A stretch of 7,233 nucleotides of DNA from Spirochaetales bacterium (GCA_007130025.1 SLTF01000009.1:1-7233); one strand, 5' to 3'; shown: positions 1 to 5,849, counted from the first letter of the stretch. Numbers and translations are program-made. The notes: a model not told the origin generated them from the sequence alone.

Positions 1-500
1 AAATCCCCGAGTCGCTTCTTGCTTCCCGAGATCCGCCGCTCCAGCACGCTCTGCACCACCGTGCGCAGCAGCTCTTTCGACTTCCACAGATCGCTGAAGA
101 GAGGCACCAGCGGATACGCGCTGAGATACATCTCGTAAAGACGCCGCGCGAACGATTCGCTCAGCAGCTCCGACAGCGATGACGACACACAGACCTCGGC
201 ACGCACCAGGCGCTTTCGCAGCGTACGCAGCTTCTGATCCACCAGAGCGTCTTCTTTGATCTTTCCCGTCAGCCAGCAGCGAAACCAGAGTCGCAGTCGC
301 CCCAGAGGACCCAACGCCGCGAGCTCGCGAGAAATCATGTCCCGTCGCTGATCAGGATGAATCTCGGTGCGAATCAACGCACGCGACTCGTCATCATCTC
401 GGGTGAACCCGAGCGACACCATAATTTTGCGGTAGAGTTCTCTCCGCTCTTCATCGGGCAAGGCGTGTGCCAGTTCGCGAAAGGTGTTCGACGAGGCCAT
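1..500 (-). CDS. Spirochaete protein of unknown function (DUF5312-like), 5' part only
   Basis: An open frame of 166 codons runs from an ATG at 500 off the left edge with no stop. The start is supported by AGGAG at 510-514, nine bases upstream. The protein is rich in Arg, Leu and Glu, has only two Cys, and shows no signal peptide or obvious catalytic motif. It begins MASSNTFRELAHALPDEERR, and residues about 65-100 hold an amphipathic stretch (LGRLRLWFRCWLTGKIKED) followed by basic helices, so it is probably an all-helical cytoplasmic protein. The length, the N-terminal 'F..L...L..EER' pattern and the 'LWF..WLTGK' segment remind me of the spirochaete-restricted DUF5312 family. That assignment is from memory and tentative, and no function is known to me. 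The gene is transcribed away from flaB; any link to motility is only positional. Confidence 0.72.
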   Translation of the reverse strand, partial: MASSNTFRELAHALPDEERRELYRKIMVSLGFTRDDDESRALIRTEIHPDQRRDMISRELAALGPLGRLRLWFRCWLTGKIKEDALVDQKLRTLRKRLVRAEVCVSSSLSELLSESFARRLYEMYLSAYPLVPLFSDLWKSKELLRTVVQSVLERRISGSKKRLGD

Positions 501-526
501 GGTACCCAACTCCTGTATTGCCCCTT

Positions 527-555
527 AAGGTAGGTCATTTCCTTCCTTCGCGCAA
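527..555 (-). promoter_or_regulatory. Possible sigma-70 promoter of the leftmost gene
   Basis: On the minus strand, TTGCGC (550-555), a 17-base spacer and TACCTT (527-532) precede the ATG at 500. Each hexamer matches only 3 of 6 consensus positions, though the spacing is ideal and the predicted leader would include the SD at 510-514. It is a weak call, based on spacing and position. Confidence 0.3.
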
Positions 556-579
556 TCATACGATGACAAAAACCGAAGC

Positions 580-606
580 TAAAGAAAAACTGTCCCACAC
601 CGAAAC
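580..606 (+). promoter_or_regulatory. Sigma-28 (FliA/WhiG-type) flagellar promoter of flaB
   Basis: TAAAGAAA (580-587), 11 bases, then ACCGAAAC (599-606) fits the flagellar sigma-28 layout TAAAGTTT-N11-GCCGATAA, with a well-matched -35 (TAAAG) and the CCGA core in the -10. Transcription would start near 613, giving a leader of about 44 bases that begins just before the hairpin at 617-634. Flagellin genes, including many spirochaete flaB genes, are classic sigma-28 targets, so context and sequence agree. No competing sigma-70 promoter stands out on this strand. Confidence 0.6.
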
Positions 607-616
607 TGATAGCAAA

Positions 617-651
617 GTGAACACGGAAGTTCACAACGGCACTCAAGGAGG
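617..651 (+). promoter_or_regulatory. flaB leader: hairpin with GGA loop plus GGA-containing SD (candidate CsrA target)
   Basis: A perfect 6-bp stem, GTGAAC (617-622) with GTTCAC (629-634), displays the loop ACGGAA. This loop contains ANGGA, the core CsrA recognition element. A second ANGGA (AAGGA, 645-649) lies inside the SD AAGGAGG (645-651). The two GGA triplets are 22 bases apart. The segment 619-630 matches 9 of 12 positions of the CsrA consensus RUACARGGAUGU, and 641-652 matches 8 of 12. One hairpin-loop site plus one SD-overlapping site is how CsrA represses Bacillus hag, and CsrA also acts on flaB in Borrelia. Binding here is inferred; no csrA or fliW gene is in the window. Confidence 0.55.
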
Positions 652-656
652 ACGAT

Positions 657-1529
657 ATGATCATCAACCACAACCTGAGCGCAATGTTTGCGCAGCGACA
701 GCAGAAGTTTAACAACCTCACTGTCGACGGCAACATTGAGAAGCTCAGCTCCGGACTCCGGATTAACCGGGCCGGGGACGACGCGTCGGGTCTCGCCGTA
801 TCGGAAAAGATGCGATCCCAGATTCGGGGATTGAATCAGGCCGAACGAAATGCGGCAGACGGAATCTCCCTTATCCAGACGGCTGAGGGCTATCTGCAGG
901 GAAGCCAGGATATTCTGCAACGACTTCGCGAGTTGGCGGTGCAGGCTGCAAACGGAATCTACTCCACGGAAGACCGAATGCAGATCCAGGTTGAGGTTTC
1001 CAGCCTCATTGCTGAGGTTAACCGGATCGCCTCTCACGCGCAGTTCAACGGGATGAACCTCCTCACGGGACGGTTTGCCTCGGAGACGGGTCTCAATGTT
1101 GTTACCGCCAGCATGTGGTTTCACATTGGCGCCAACATGGACCAGCGCGTCCGCGTGAACATCGGAACGATGAACGCGCAGGGCCTCGGGCTTCAGGGAC
1201 TGGGTGCACCCGCGCACTCCGCTACCTTCATCAGCTTGTCGACCCCCGACGGTGCCAATGCGGCCATCGGACTGATCGACGACGCCTTGATGCAGATCAG
1301 CAAGCAGCGCGCGGATCTTGGTGCATACCAGAATCGACTTTCGTACGCTCGCGAAAGCCTCAGCGTTGGCGCTGAGAACATGCAGGCGTCGGAGTCGCAG
1401 ATTCGTGACGTTGACATGGCGCGAGAGGTCGTCGATTTCGTGAAGAACCAGATTCTGGTTCAGAGCGCAACCTCGATGCTCGCCCAGGCCAACCAGAAGA
1501 CGCAGTCGGTGCTTCAGCTGCTGCAATAG
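657..1529 (+). CDS. flaB: Flagellin FlaB, periplasmic flagellar filament core protein
   Basis: The 290-residue protein is one of the core subunits of the spirochaete endoflagellum, which rotates in the periplasm. The N-terminal flagellin domain (about 1-140) begins [15 protein letters not shown] and includes '[25 protein letters not shown]' features around 31-55. The C-terminal flagellin domain (about 205-290) ends in the usual coiled-coil segment with '[14 protein letters not shown]'. Between them lies only a short linker with the spirochaete signature '[12 protein letters not shown]' (153-164), so the hypervariable outer domains of external flagella are missing. There is no signal peptide, as expected for export by the flagellar type III apparatus. 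The start is fixed by AAGGAGG at 645-651. The gene stands alone between a sigma-28-like promoter and a strong terminator. Spirochaetes often carry several flaB paralogues; which one this is cannot be told from sequence alone. Confidence 0.97.
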   Translation: MIINHNLSAMFAQRQQKFNNLTVDGNIEKLSSGLRINRAGDDASGLAVSEKMRSQIRGLNQAERNAADGISLIQTAEGYLQGSQDILQRLRELAVQAANGIYSTEDRMQIQVEVSSLIAEVNRIASHAQFNGMNLLTGRFASETGLNVVTASMWFHIGANMDQRVRVNIGTMNAQGLGLQGLGAPAHSATFISLSTPDGANAAIGLIDDALMQISKQRADLGAYQNRLSYARESLSVGAENMQASESQIRDVDMAREVVDFVKNQILVQSATSMLAQANQKTQSVLQLLQ

Positions 1530-1554
1530 GCAGCACTCAGGTTCCATGCCGGAA

Positions 1555-1583
1555 GGCGGTCCAGATGGACCGCCTTTTTTTTT
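1555..1583 (+). terminator. Intrinsic terminator of flaB
   Basis: GGCGGTCC (1555-1562), loop AGAT, GGACCGCC (1567-1574) form a perfect 8-bp stem followed by nine T residues (1575-1583). It starts 25 bases after the flaB stop and makes flaB monocistronic. This means the next gene needs its own promoter. Confidence 0.95.
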
Positions 1584-1597
1584 GCCCTTCCCACGGC

Positions 1598-1626
1598 TTG
1601 CCCCACCCGATCTGCCGGCGCATAAT
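1598..1626 (+). promoter_or_regulatory. Sigma-70 promoter of the cca-type gene, positioned for a leaderless mRNA
   Basis: TTGCCC (1598-1603, 4/6), a 17-base spacer and CATAAT (1621-1626, 5/6) lie right after the flaB terminator. The distance from the -10 to the ATG at 1632 is only five bases. Transcription starting at the usual distance would therefore begin at A1632 or G1634. No SD precedes the ATG, which agrees with a leaderless transcript. Confidence 0.55.
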
Positions 1627-1631
1627 GCCGT

Positions 1632-2990
1632 ATGGTCATAGTGCGCATCCCTGCCGAACTTCGTCCCATTGCCGCGGTCTTCGCACAGGGCGGATACCAA
1701 TGTTTTCTGGTTGGGGGCGCGGTACGCGATCTGCTCATGAACACTCAGCCCGGAGACCTCGATCTCGCAACCGATGCGACTCCGCCGCAGGTGACCGCCA
1801 TCTTCCGCCGCGTCATTCCAACCGGCATCGCCCACGGTACGGTGACCATACTCTTCCAGGGCAAACAATATGAGGTCACCACCTTCCGCACCGAGACGAC
1901 CTATTCCGACGGTCGACGACCCGATTCGGTCGCCTTTGCGTCAACGATTGATGAAGACCTCTCTCGTCGTGACTTCACCATAAACGGCATCGCGCTGGAT
2001 CTGCACGACGGACACGTGGTTGATCCCTTCGGCGGACGCGACGACATTCAGCGCTGCGTTGTGCGTGCCATTGGGGAGCCCGAAGAGCGGTTTCGTGAAG
2101 ACGCACTGCGTCTGTTGCGAGCGATACGGTTTGCCGTGAAGCTTGATTTTGCCATTGACAAGAACACGTTGGCCGGTATCAGGCGCGCGGCCCCAACCAT
2201 CTCGCGTATCTCCGCGGAACGGGTTCGAGACGAGCTGACGCGGATGATCCAGTCTCCCGATCCCCGCCGGGCACTTCGTCTTTTGCGCGATACCGGGCTT
2301 CTGACCCCGGTCCTTCCGGAGCTCGAGACCGGAATCGGAGTACCACAGGACGGTACCGCTGCGCCGGACGTGTTCGAACATCTGGCGCTCTCCACCGAGG
2401 GGGCGCCCTCGGACCGTCTGGACCTGCGTCTCGCAGCCCTCCTCCACGATGTTGCGAAACCCGACTGCCTGCAGGAGCAGGATGGAGTTCTGCAATTTCA
2501 TGGACACGATGATCGATCGGCAGAGATCTCCGAAGCGGTGCTGCGGCGATTGCGGTATCCCAACCGTCTCATTGCTCACGTCAGCCACCTGATCCGTCAT
2601 CATATGTTTCACTACACAAGCGATTGGACCGATTCAGCGGTGCGCCGCTTCCTGTCGCGGGTGGGCGTGGAGAACGTGGAGGACCTCTTTGCGTTGCGAG
2701 CAGCTGATCGATACGGGAAAACCGGCCGACGCACAGCCGATCCGGCCATCGAAGAGTTGCGCGTACGGATCGCAGAGATGACCGCACGCCGGGACGCCGT
2801 GAGCGTAGCACACCTGGCGGTGAACGGTACCGATCTGATGGCCGCGGGCATACCACGGGGTCCGGCGGTCGGTACCACCCTTCGATTCCTGCTGGAAACG
2901 GTCATGGATGACCCGGGCCAGAACCACCAGGCGCAACTTCTGGAAATTGCCCGAAGGTTCTACGAGGATCGGCTGAACGTCGAAGGGTAA
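1632..2990 (+). CDS. cca: CCA tRNA nucleotidyltransferase / poly(A) polymerase family protein with HD domain
   Basis: The 452-residue enzyme belongs to the class II nucleotidyltransferases that add or repair the 3'-CCA of tRNA, or in some members add poly(A). The catalytic head shows LVGGAVRDLL (26-35) and the metal-binding pair DLD (42-44). It also has RRDFTINGIA (112-121), DPFGG (131-135) and the nucleotide-recognition helix EDALRLLRAIRF (156-167). An HD-type domain follows: H250, LLHDVAKP (270-277, with H272-D273) and HGHD near 290-293, then a basic helical tail. An HD domain favours a CCA enzyme over an E. coli PcnB-type polymerase, but CCA-adding, A-adding and poly(A) activities cannot be separated by eye. 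The ATG at 1632 has no SD; a GTG three codons in (1641) is an alternative, also without one. The promoter at 1598-1626 suggests leaderless translation. It converges on rnc with a 5-bp gap. Confidence 0.93.
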   Translation: MVIVRIPAELRPIAAVFAQGGYQCFLVGGAVRDLLMNTQPGDLDLATDATPPQVTAIFRRVIPTGIAHGTVTILFQGKQYEVTTFRTETTYSDGRRPDSVAFASTIDEDLSRRDFTINGIALDLHDGHVVDPFGGRDDIQRCVVRAIGEPEERFREDALRLLRAIRFAVKLDFAIDKNTLAGIRRAAPTISRISAERVRDELTRMIQSPDPRRALRLLRDTGLLTPVLPELETGIGVPQDGTAAPDVFEHLALSTEGAPSDRLDLRLAALLHDVAKPDCLQEQDGVLQFHGHDDRSAEISEAVLRRLRYPNRLIAHVSHLIRHHMFHYTSDWTDSAVRRFLSRVGVENVEDLFALRAADRYGKTGRRTADPAIEELRVRIAEMTARRDAVSVAHLAVNGTDLMAAGIPRGPAVGTTLRFLLETVMDDPGQNHQAQLLEIARRFYEDRLNVEG

Positions 2991-2995
2991 GCGCC

Positions 2996-3763
2996 CTACG
3001 CGTCCGTTTCAGAGTCGCCCGCCAGGGCGGTGTAGGCAAACTCGGCAGCGCTCTGTTCGGCGCTCTTCTTGTTCTTCCCCTTGCCCGGACCATAGGTCTG
3101 GTCACCCACCTTGACCTCGATCCAGAAGGTCTTGGAGTGGTCAGGACCGGTCTTCTTCACCATCTGGTACTTGGGATAGGTCTTGAACTGTTTCTGTACC
3201 AGCTCCTGCAGGAGGGTCTTGTAGTCCTTGCGGTGTCGGTTTTCCAGAACCTTGTTGATCTCCGGAACCAGATAGCGCAGCACGAACTTCTTCGACGCGC
3301 GAAACCCCGAATCCAGAAAGTAGGCCCCAATGATCGCTTCCATTGCGTCGGCAAGGAGCGCCTGTTTTGTTCGTCCCCCGGAGTATTCCTCACCCTTTCC
3401 GATCAGGATGAAGTTGTCCACCTTCAGCGAGCGCGCAATGATAGCAAGGCTGTCTTCGGAAACAACAAACGACTTGATCTTGGCGAGGTCTCCCTCCGCC
3501 CGATCGGTAAGTGTCTCGAAGAGAAACTCGGCAACGACAAGGCCGAGCACGGAGTCTCCGAGAAACTCGAGTTTTTCGTTGTTGCCGATCTCGTTCTGGT
3601 TTTCGTTCGCGAACGAACGGTGAGAGAACGCGAGATTCAACATCTCGTGACTCTTGAACTTGATTCCGGCCTGCTTTTCAAAGAGCTGGAGCTCTTTGCG
3701 ACGCTCACTGTTGATGGGGGGAGGCTGTAACTCAGCATAATTTTTGCCGAAGAGTACGTTCAC
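2996..3763 (-). CDS. rnc: Ribonuclease III
   Basis: RNase III cuts double-stranded RNA, processing pre-rRNA and some mRNAs. The 255-residue protein has the nuclease domain at about 25-175. The signature NEKLEFLGDS (62-71) supplies E63, E66 and D70, and ADAMEA (138-143) supplies D139 and E142, so the catalytic carboxylates are intact. A double-stranded RNA-binding domain occupies about 181-250, ending with the basic 'GPGKGKNKKSAEQSAAEFAY' region. The start is a GTG at 3763; the nearest ATG is out of frame. The first 24 residues extend beyond the E. coli protein, as in many spirochaete and Gram-positive forms. Upstream the minus strand reads ACTCGGGGGAACGAGTC before GTG, so a weak SD (GGGGGA) falls in a small hairpin. 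It follows acpP in the common acpP-rnc order, but a terminator separates the two. Confidence 0.97.
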   Translation of the reverse strand: MNVLFGKNYAELQPPPINSERRKELQLFEKQAGIKFKSHEMLNLAFSHRSFANENQNEIGNNEKLEFLGDSVLGLVVAEFLFETLTDRAEGDLAKIKSFVVSEDSLAIIARSLKVDNFILIGKGEEYSGGRTKQALLADAMEAIIGAYFLDSGFRASKKFVLRYLVPEINKVLENRHRKDYKTLLQELVQKQFKTYPKYQMVKKTGPDHSKTFWIEVKVGDQTYGPGKGKNKKSAEQSAAEFAYTALAGDSETDA

Positions 3764-3800
3764 GACTCGTTCCCCCGAGTATCAGTAGTTTGTCAGTAGG
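3764..3800 (-). promoter_or_regulatory. rnc leader: SD-bearing hairpin and 7-bp direct repeat
   Basis: Reading the minus strand, ACTCG (3776-3780) can pair with CGAGT (3765-3769), leaving the purine-rich SD-like GGGGAA (3770-3775) in the loop. Just upstream are two copies of CTACTGA (plus-strand TCAGTAG at 3782-3788 and 3793-3799), 11 bp apart, or one helical turn. I found no convincing sigma-70 hexamers between the acpP terminator and the GTG. The promoter of rnc is therefore unassigned, and the repeat could be an operator or chance. Confidence 0.3.
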
Positions 3801-3850
3801 AAGTGTACCGCGTTTTGTCGGTGGTTTCCCGGAACCGCAGGAAACACGGC

Positions 3851-3879
3851 ACAAAAAAAATGCCCGGCCGAGCCGGGCA
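3851..3879 (-). terminator. Intrinsic terminator after acpP
   Basis: On the minus strand GCCCGGC, loop TCG, GCCGGGC (plus-strand positions 3862-3878) forms a perfect 7-bp GC-rich stem. It is followed by A and a run of eight T (plus-strand A run 3853-3860). It lies five bases past the acpP stop and should end the rpmF-acpP transcript before rnc. Confidence 0.92.
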
Positions 3880-3883
3880 GCGG

Positions 3884-4120
3884 TTATTTCTGCTGGCTCT
3901 TCAGATAGTCAAGAGCATCGCGAACCGTTTCAAACTCGTTCGCTTTCTCATCAGGGATGGAAATCCCCATCTCTTCCTCGATTGCGTAGACCAGTTCGTA
4001 CGTGTCCAGACTGTCGGCGCCGAGATCCTGACGAAAAGAGCTGTCCATGGTGATCTTTGCTTCGTCAACTTCAAGCTTGTCGGCAATGAGTTTCTTCATC
4101 TTCTCAAACAGTTCATCCAT
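3884..4120 (-). CDS. acpP: Acyl carrier protein
   Basis: The 78-residue acidic protein carries growing acyl chains in fatty acid synthesis on a 4'-phosphopantetheine arm. The attachment motif GADSLD (34-39) is intact, with Ser37 as the modified residue. The sequence shows the usual four-helix pattern with helix II 'SLDTYELVYAIEEEMG' and the terminal 'TVRDALDYL'. The ATG at 4120 has a strong SD, AGGAGG (4130-4135), nine bases upstream. The gene sits 24 bases after rpmF, so the two should be co-transcribed from the promoter at 4367-4395 and stop at the terminator at 3851-3879. The usual fatty acid genes (fabD, fabG, fabF) are not in the window. CoaD, three genes away in this block, acts in the pathway that makes the CoA from which the prosthetic group is taken. 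Confidence 0.97.
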   Translation of the reverse strand: MDELFEKMKKLIADKLEVDEAKITMDSSFRQDLGADSLDTYELVYAIEEEMGISIPDEKANEFETVRDALDYLKSQQK

Positions 4121-4144
4121 ACGTAGTATCCTCCTGAAAACGTC

Positions 4145-4333
4145 TTAGCTCAATTCTTCGGGATCGAAAATTTTCTTTCCGCGATAAAAACCGGATTTCA
4201 TATCCACGCGATGCCGGAGTACCGATGCACCCGACTCAGGGGAAACCGCCAACGACGGGAGATCCAGTTTTCCATTTATTTGTCTTCTTCTTCGTGTTCG
4301 TGCTTTCGATGCCCGTTTCTTGGGTACAGCCAT
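4145..4333 (-). CDS. rpmF: 50S ribosomal protein L32 (bL32), cysteine-free form
   Basis: The 62-residue protein begins MAVPKKRASKARTRRRRQ, the diagnostic bL32 N-terminus, and is strongly basic at that end. In zinc-binding L32 the second half carries a CxxCG...C..CGYY ribbon. Here the equivalent segment reads SPESG (31-35) and VDMKSGFYRG (43-52), so Ser, Ser, Asp and Ser stand where the four Cys would be, and the protein has no Cys at all. It should fold without zinc, as in other 'C-minus' ribosomal proteins. The ATG at 4333 is preceded by GTGAGG (4339-4344) with a 5-base spacer. It leads a two-gene unit with acpP. Confidence 0.96.
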   Translation of the reverse strand: MAVPKKRASKARTRRRRQINGKLDLPSLAVSPESGASVLRHRVDMKSGFYRGKKIFDPEELS

Positions 4334-4366
4334 GGTAACCTCACATTCTTGCCGTAATTGCCGCCT

Positions 4367-4395
4367 AACTTAGCCTATCGCCGAGTGAATGTCAA
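4367..4395 (-). promoter_or_regulatory. Sigma-70 promoter of rpmF-acpP
   Basis: On the minus strand a perfect TTGACA (4390-4395), a 17-base spacer and TAAGTT (4367-4372, matching the three most conserved -10 positions) precede rpmF. The predicted start is near 4360, giving a leader of about 27 bases that contains the SD. The TGA stop codon of coaD (4392-4394) lies inside the -35 hexamer. Confidence 0.7.
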
Positions 4396-4916
4396 GCTTT
4401 GCCCGAGGGGGTACCGGAGGCTGGTGTTCCGCCCATCGTCGACCGCATGGCGTTTCTCAGTCGGTTGGCAACCGATGGAGGAACCATGGTGGAAATGTCC
4501 CCGCCGAGCCGGGCAAGTTCCTTGATTGCCGTCGAACGCAGCACGAAGTACTGGGGATCTGTTGGGATGAAAAATGTCTCGACCTTGGTATTCAATCCTC
4601 GATTCAACATGGAGAGTTCGAACTCGTACTCAAAGTCCCCGAGCGCCCGAACGCCTCGGATCATGACGCGAGCGCTCACCTTGTCGGCAAAATCCACCAC
4701 GAGCCGGTCCCAGAGATGAACGCTCACGTTTGAGTACTCTGAAAGCAGTTCCTGCATCATCTCGTATCGCTCATCCGCGCTGAAGGTGTAGTTCTTGTGC
4801 GGGTTCATGGCGATCACCACGTCAATCGCGTCAAAGATCTGAGCGCATCGCTGGATGATGTTGAGATGGCCGTTGGTCGGCGGATCAAACGAGCCGGGAT
4901 AGAGGGCGCGCAACAT
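4392..4916 (-). CDS. coaD: Phosphopantetheine adenylyltransferase (PPAT)
   Basis: PPAT joins ATP and 4'-phosphopantetheine to make dephospho-CoA, the penultimate step of CoA synthesis. The 174-residue protein opens MLRALYPGSFDPPTNGHLNI, with the nucleotidyltransferase motif TNGH (14-17). Other PPAT landmarks are MNPHKNYTFS (37-46, substrate-binding region), MIRGVRALGDFEYE (85-98) and the ATP-loop equivalent RSTAIKELARLGGD (127-140). The last 14 residues, rich in Gly, Ser and Pro, extend past the conserved fold. The ATG at 4916 is chosen because the family fold starts two residues later, although the frame stays open upstream. No SD is present; the promoter at 4923-4951 puts the start of transcription on the ATG itself. 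The stop overlaps the -35 of the rpmF promoter 58 bases before rpmF, so read-through into rpmF is also possible. Confidence 0.96.
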   Translation of the reverse strand: MLRALYPGSFDPPTNGHLNIIQRCAQIFDAIDVVIAMNPHKNYTFSADERYEMMQELLSEYSNVSVHLWDRLVVDFADKVSARVMIRGVRALGDFEYEFELSMLNRGLNTKVETFFIPTDPQYFVLRSTAIKELARLGGDISTMVPPSVANRLRNAMRSTMGGTPASGTPSGKA

Positions 4917-4922
4917 GGAGGC

Positions 4923-4951
4923 AGAATACCGGGCTCTCCGGACGGGGTCAA
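4923..4951 (-). promoter_or_regulatory. Sigma-70 promoter of coaD, positioned for a leaderless mRNA
   Basis: On the minus strand TTGACC (4946-4951, 5/6), a 17-base spacer and TATTCT (4923-4928, 4/6) are followed by six bases and then the coaD ATG. The canonical start site, seven bases past the -10, is the A of the ATG at 4916. The six intervening bases (GCCTCC) are anti-SD-like rather than SD-like. Confidence 0.6.
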
Positions 4952-5024
4952 GAGCGCGCTTTCCTGACGGTGACTCGATCGCCCTGCCCTCGGTGGGTAC
5001 CACAACTCCGGAACGCGTGATAGC

Positions 5025-5849
5025 ATGGATACCATGAAGCTGGGCTTTCGAACGCGGTACCATCTGGCGGTGCTGGTTCTCGGCGCCTTGTTCGTGAGTA
5101 CGCCGCTGTTTGCCGAGTCGACTCCCGAGCTGCACGAGCGTGCCCCGGAACGTCCGGCATGGGTTATCCCCCACGATGGAGACGGCGAAGCCAACGGCGC
5201 GGTCGAGGACCCGACCTGGGTTCCCATTACGCCGCGAGACATCCCAATGACGCCGCAACGCATGACCGAGATTCGGGTATTGGAGTACGGGGCTCGGGCG
5301 GATGATCCCAATCAGAAACTCGCCACGGTCCGGAGAATTGAGACCCTGCACCGTCAGGGCGAACTTGACCCGCGCGACCAGGTCATTATTGGGATTCTCC
5401 ATTTTCTCGCCACCGAAGGGAGCGGAACCCGAGCACTCGAGAACGGGCGACAGGTCACCTCGTTTCCTCACGTTCGCATGCAGGCGGTGAGGACCCTCGG
5501 CAACGTTGGAGGACCGTACGCGCGCACCGCGGTGCTTGAGGTGATTCGAAACGACCGCGAACCGATGGTATTGGGTGAGGCCACCGCAGCCCTCGGTCGT
5601 ATGCGGGTGGCGACCGACCCGGAGCTGATTGCGCACCTCACCCTGCTCATCGAACGGATGGGGCGAACCGGCCCAAGCGACTACCTCGCCTACGCGACCT
5701 TACGGGCCATTGAAGAGCTTCATTGGGCGTCGGCCGGCTTGCACGATCCCGCGCTGTTTCGCGCCGTGCTGACACTGGCACAGGCGCCCTACTCCGCCGT
5801 GGTACAACGGAAGGCGCTTCAGGTGGTGGATCTGTTGCGTGGTCGGTAA
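5025..5849 (+). CDS. Exported HEAT-like repeat protein of unknown function
   Basis: The 274-residue protein starts with a signal peptide: basic residues (KLGFRTRYH, 5-13), a hydrophobic core (LAVLVLGALFV, 14-24) and a likely cleavage after STPLFA (25-30). There is no lipobox Cys. A Pro- and acid-rich linker (about 31-75) leads to an alpha-helical region (80-274). This region has HEAT/Armadillo-like repeats, clearest at 149-171 (HVRMQAVRTLGNVGG) and 180-196 (PMVLGEATAALGRMR). Such repeats bind protein partners; I see no catalytic motif. A periplasmic scaffold or envelope-associated role is inference. ATGs at 5025 and 5034 are both possible; the second gives a tidier signal peptide, and neither has an SD. 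It diverges from coaD (108 bases between starts), and I could not identify its promoter. It converges on the small gene at 5871 with a 21-base gap and no visible terminator. Confidence 0.85.
   Translation: MDTMKLGFRTRYHLAVLVLGALFVSTPLFAESTPELHERAPERPAWVIPHDGDGEANGAVEDPTWVPITPRDIPMTPQRMTEIRVLEYGARADDPNQKLATVRRIETLHRQGELDPRDQVIIGILHFLATEGSGTRALENGRQVTSFPHVRMQAVRTLGNVGGPYARTAVLEVIRNDREPMVLGEATAALGRMRVATDPELIAHLTLLIERMGRTGPSDYLAYATLRAIEELHWASAGLHDPALFRAVLTLAQAPYSAVVQRKALQVVDLLRGR

Noticed and set aside
523..530. Perfect 8-bp palindrome CCTTAAGG between the leftmost gene and flaB
   Set aside because: It is too short to call an operator without conservation data, and it overlaps the weak -10 of the leftmost gene.
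579..1868. A 429-codon minus-strand frame opposite flaB and the start of the cca-type gene
   Set aside because: It is a shadow of flaB: it crosses the flaB promoter, SD and terminator, its product resembles no family, and the plus-strand frame is an unmistakable flagellin.
3020..3036. Possible GC hairpin near the end of rnc (CCGC...GCGG) as a terminator for the cca-type gene
   Set aside because: The stem is only about 4 bp and no T run follows on either strand.
3137..3730. A 197-codon plus-strand frame opposite rnc
   Set aside because: Its composition is that of a reverse-complement shadow of the RNase III gene, whose catalytic motifs are fully conserved on the minus strand.
501..5061. Seven GGTACC sites in about 7 kb, more than the two or so expected by chance
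   Set aside because: They fall in coding and intergenic DNA with no regular spacing or shared context. A modest excess in one window is not evidence of a functional motif.
4917..5636. The coaD frame stays open far upstream, suggesting an N-terminal extension
   Set aside because: The upstream part lies antisense to the HEAT-like gene and matches nothing. The PPAT fold begins at MLRALYPG and a good promoter sits directly before that ATG.
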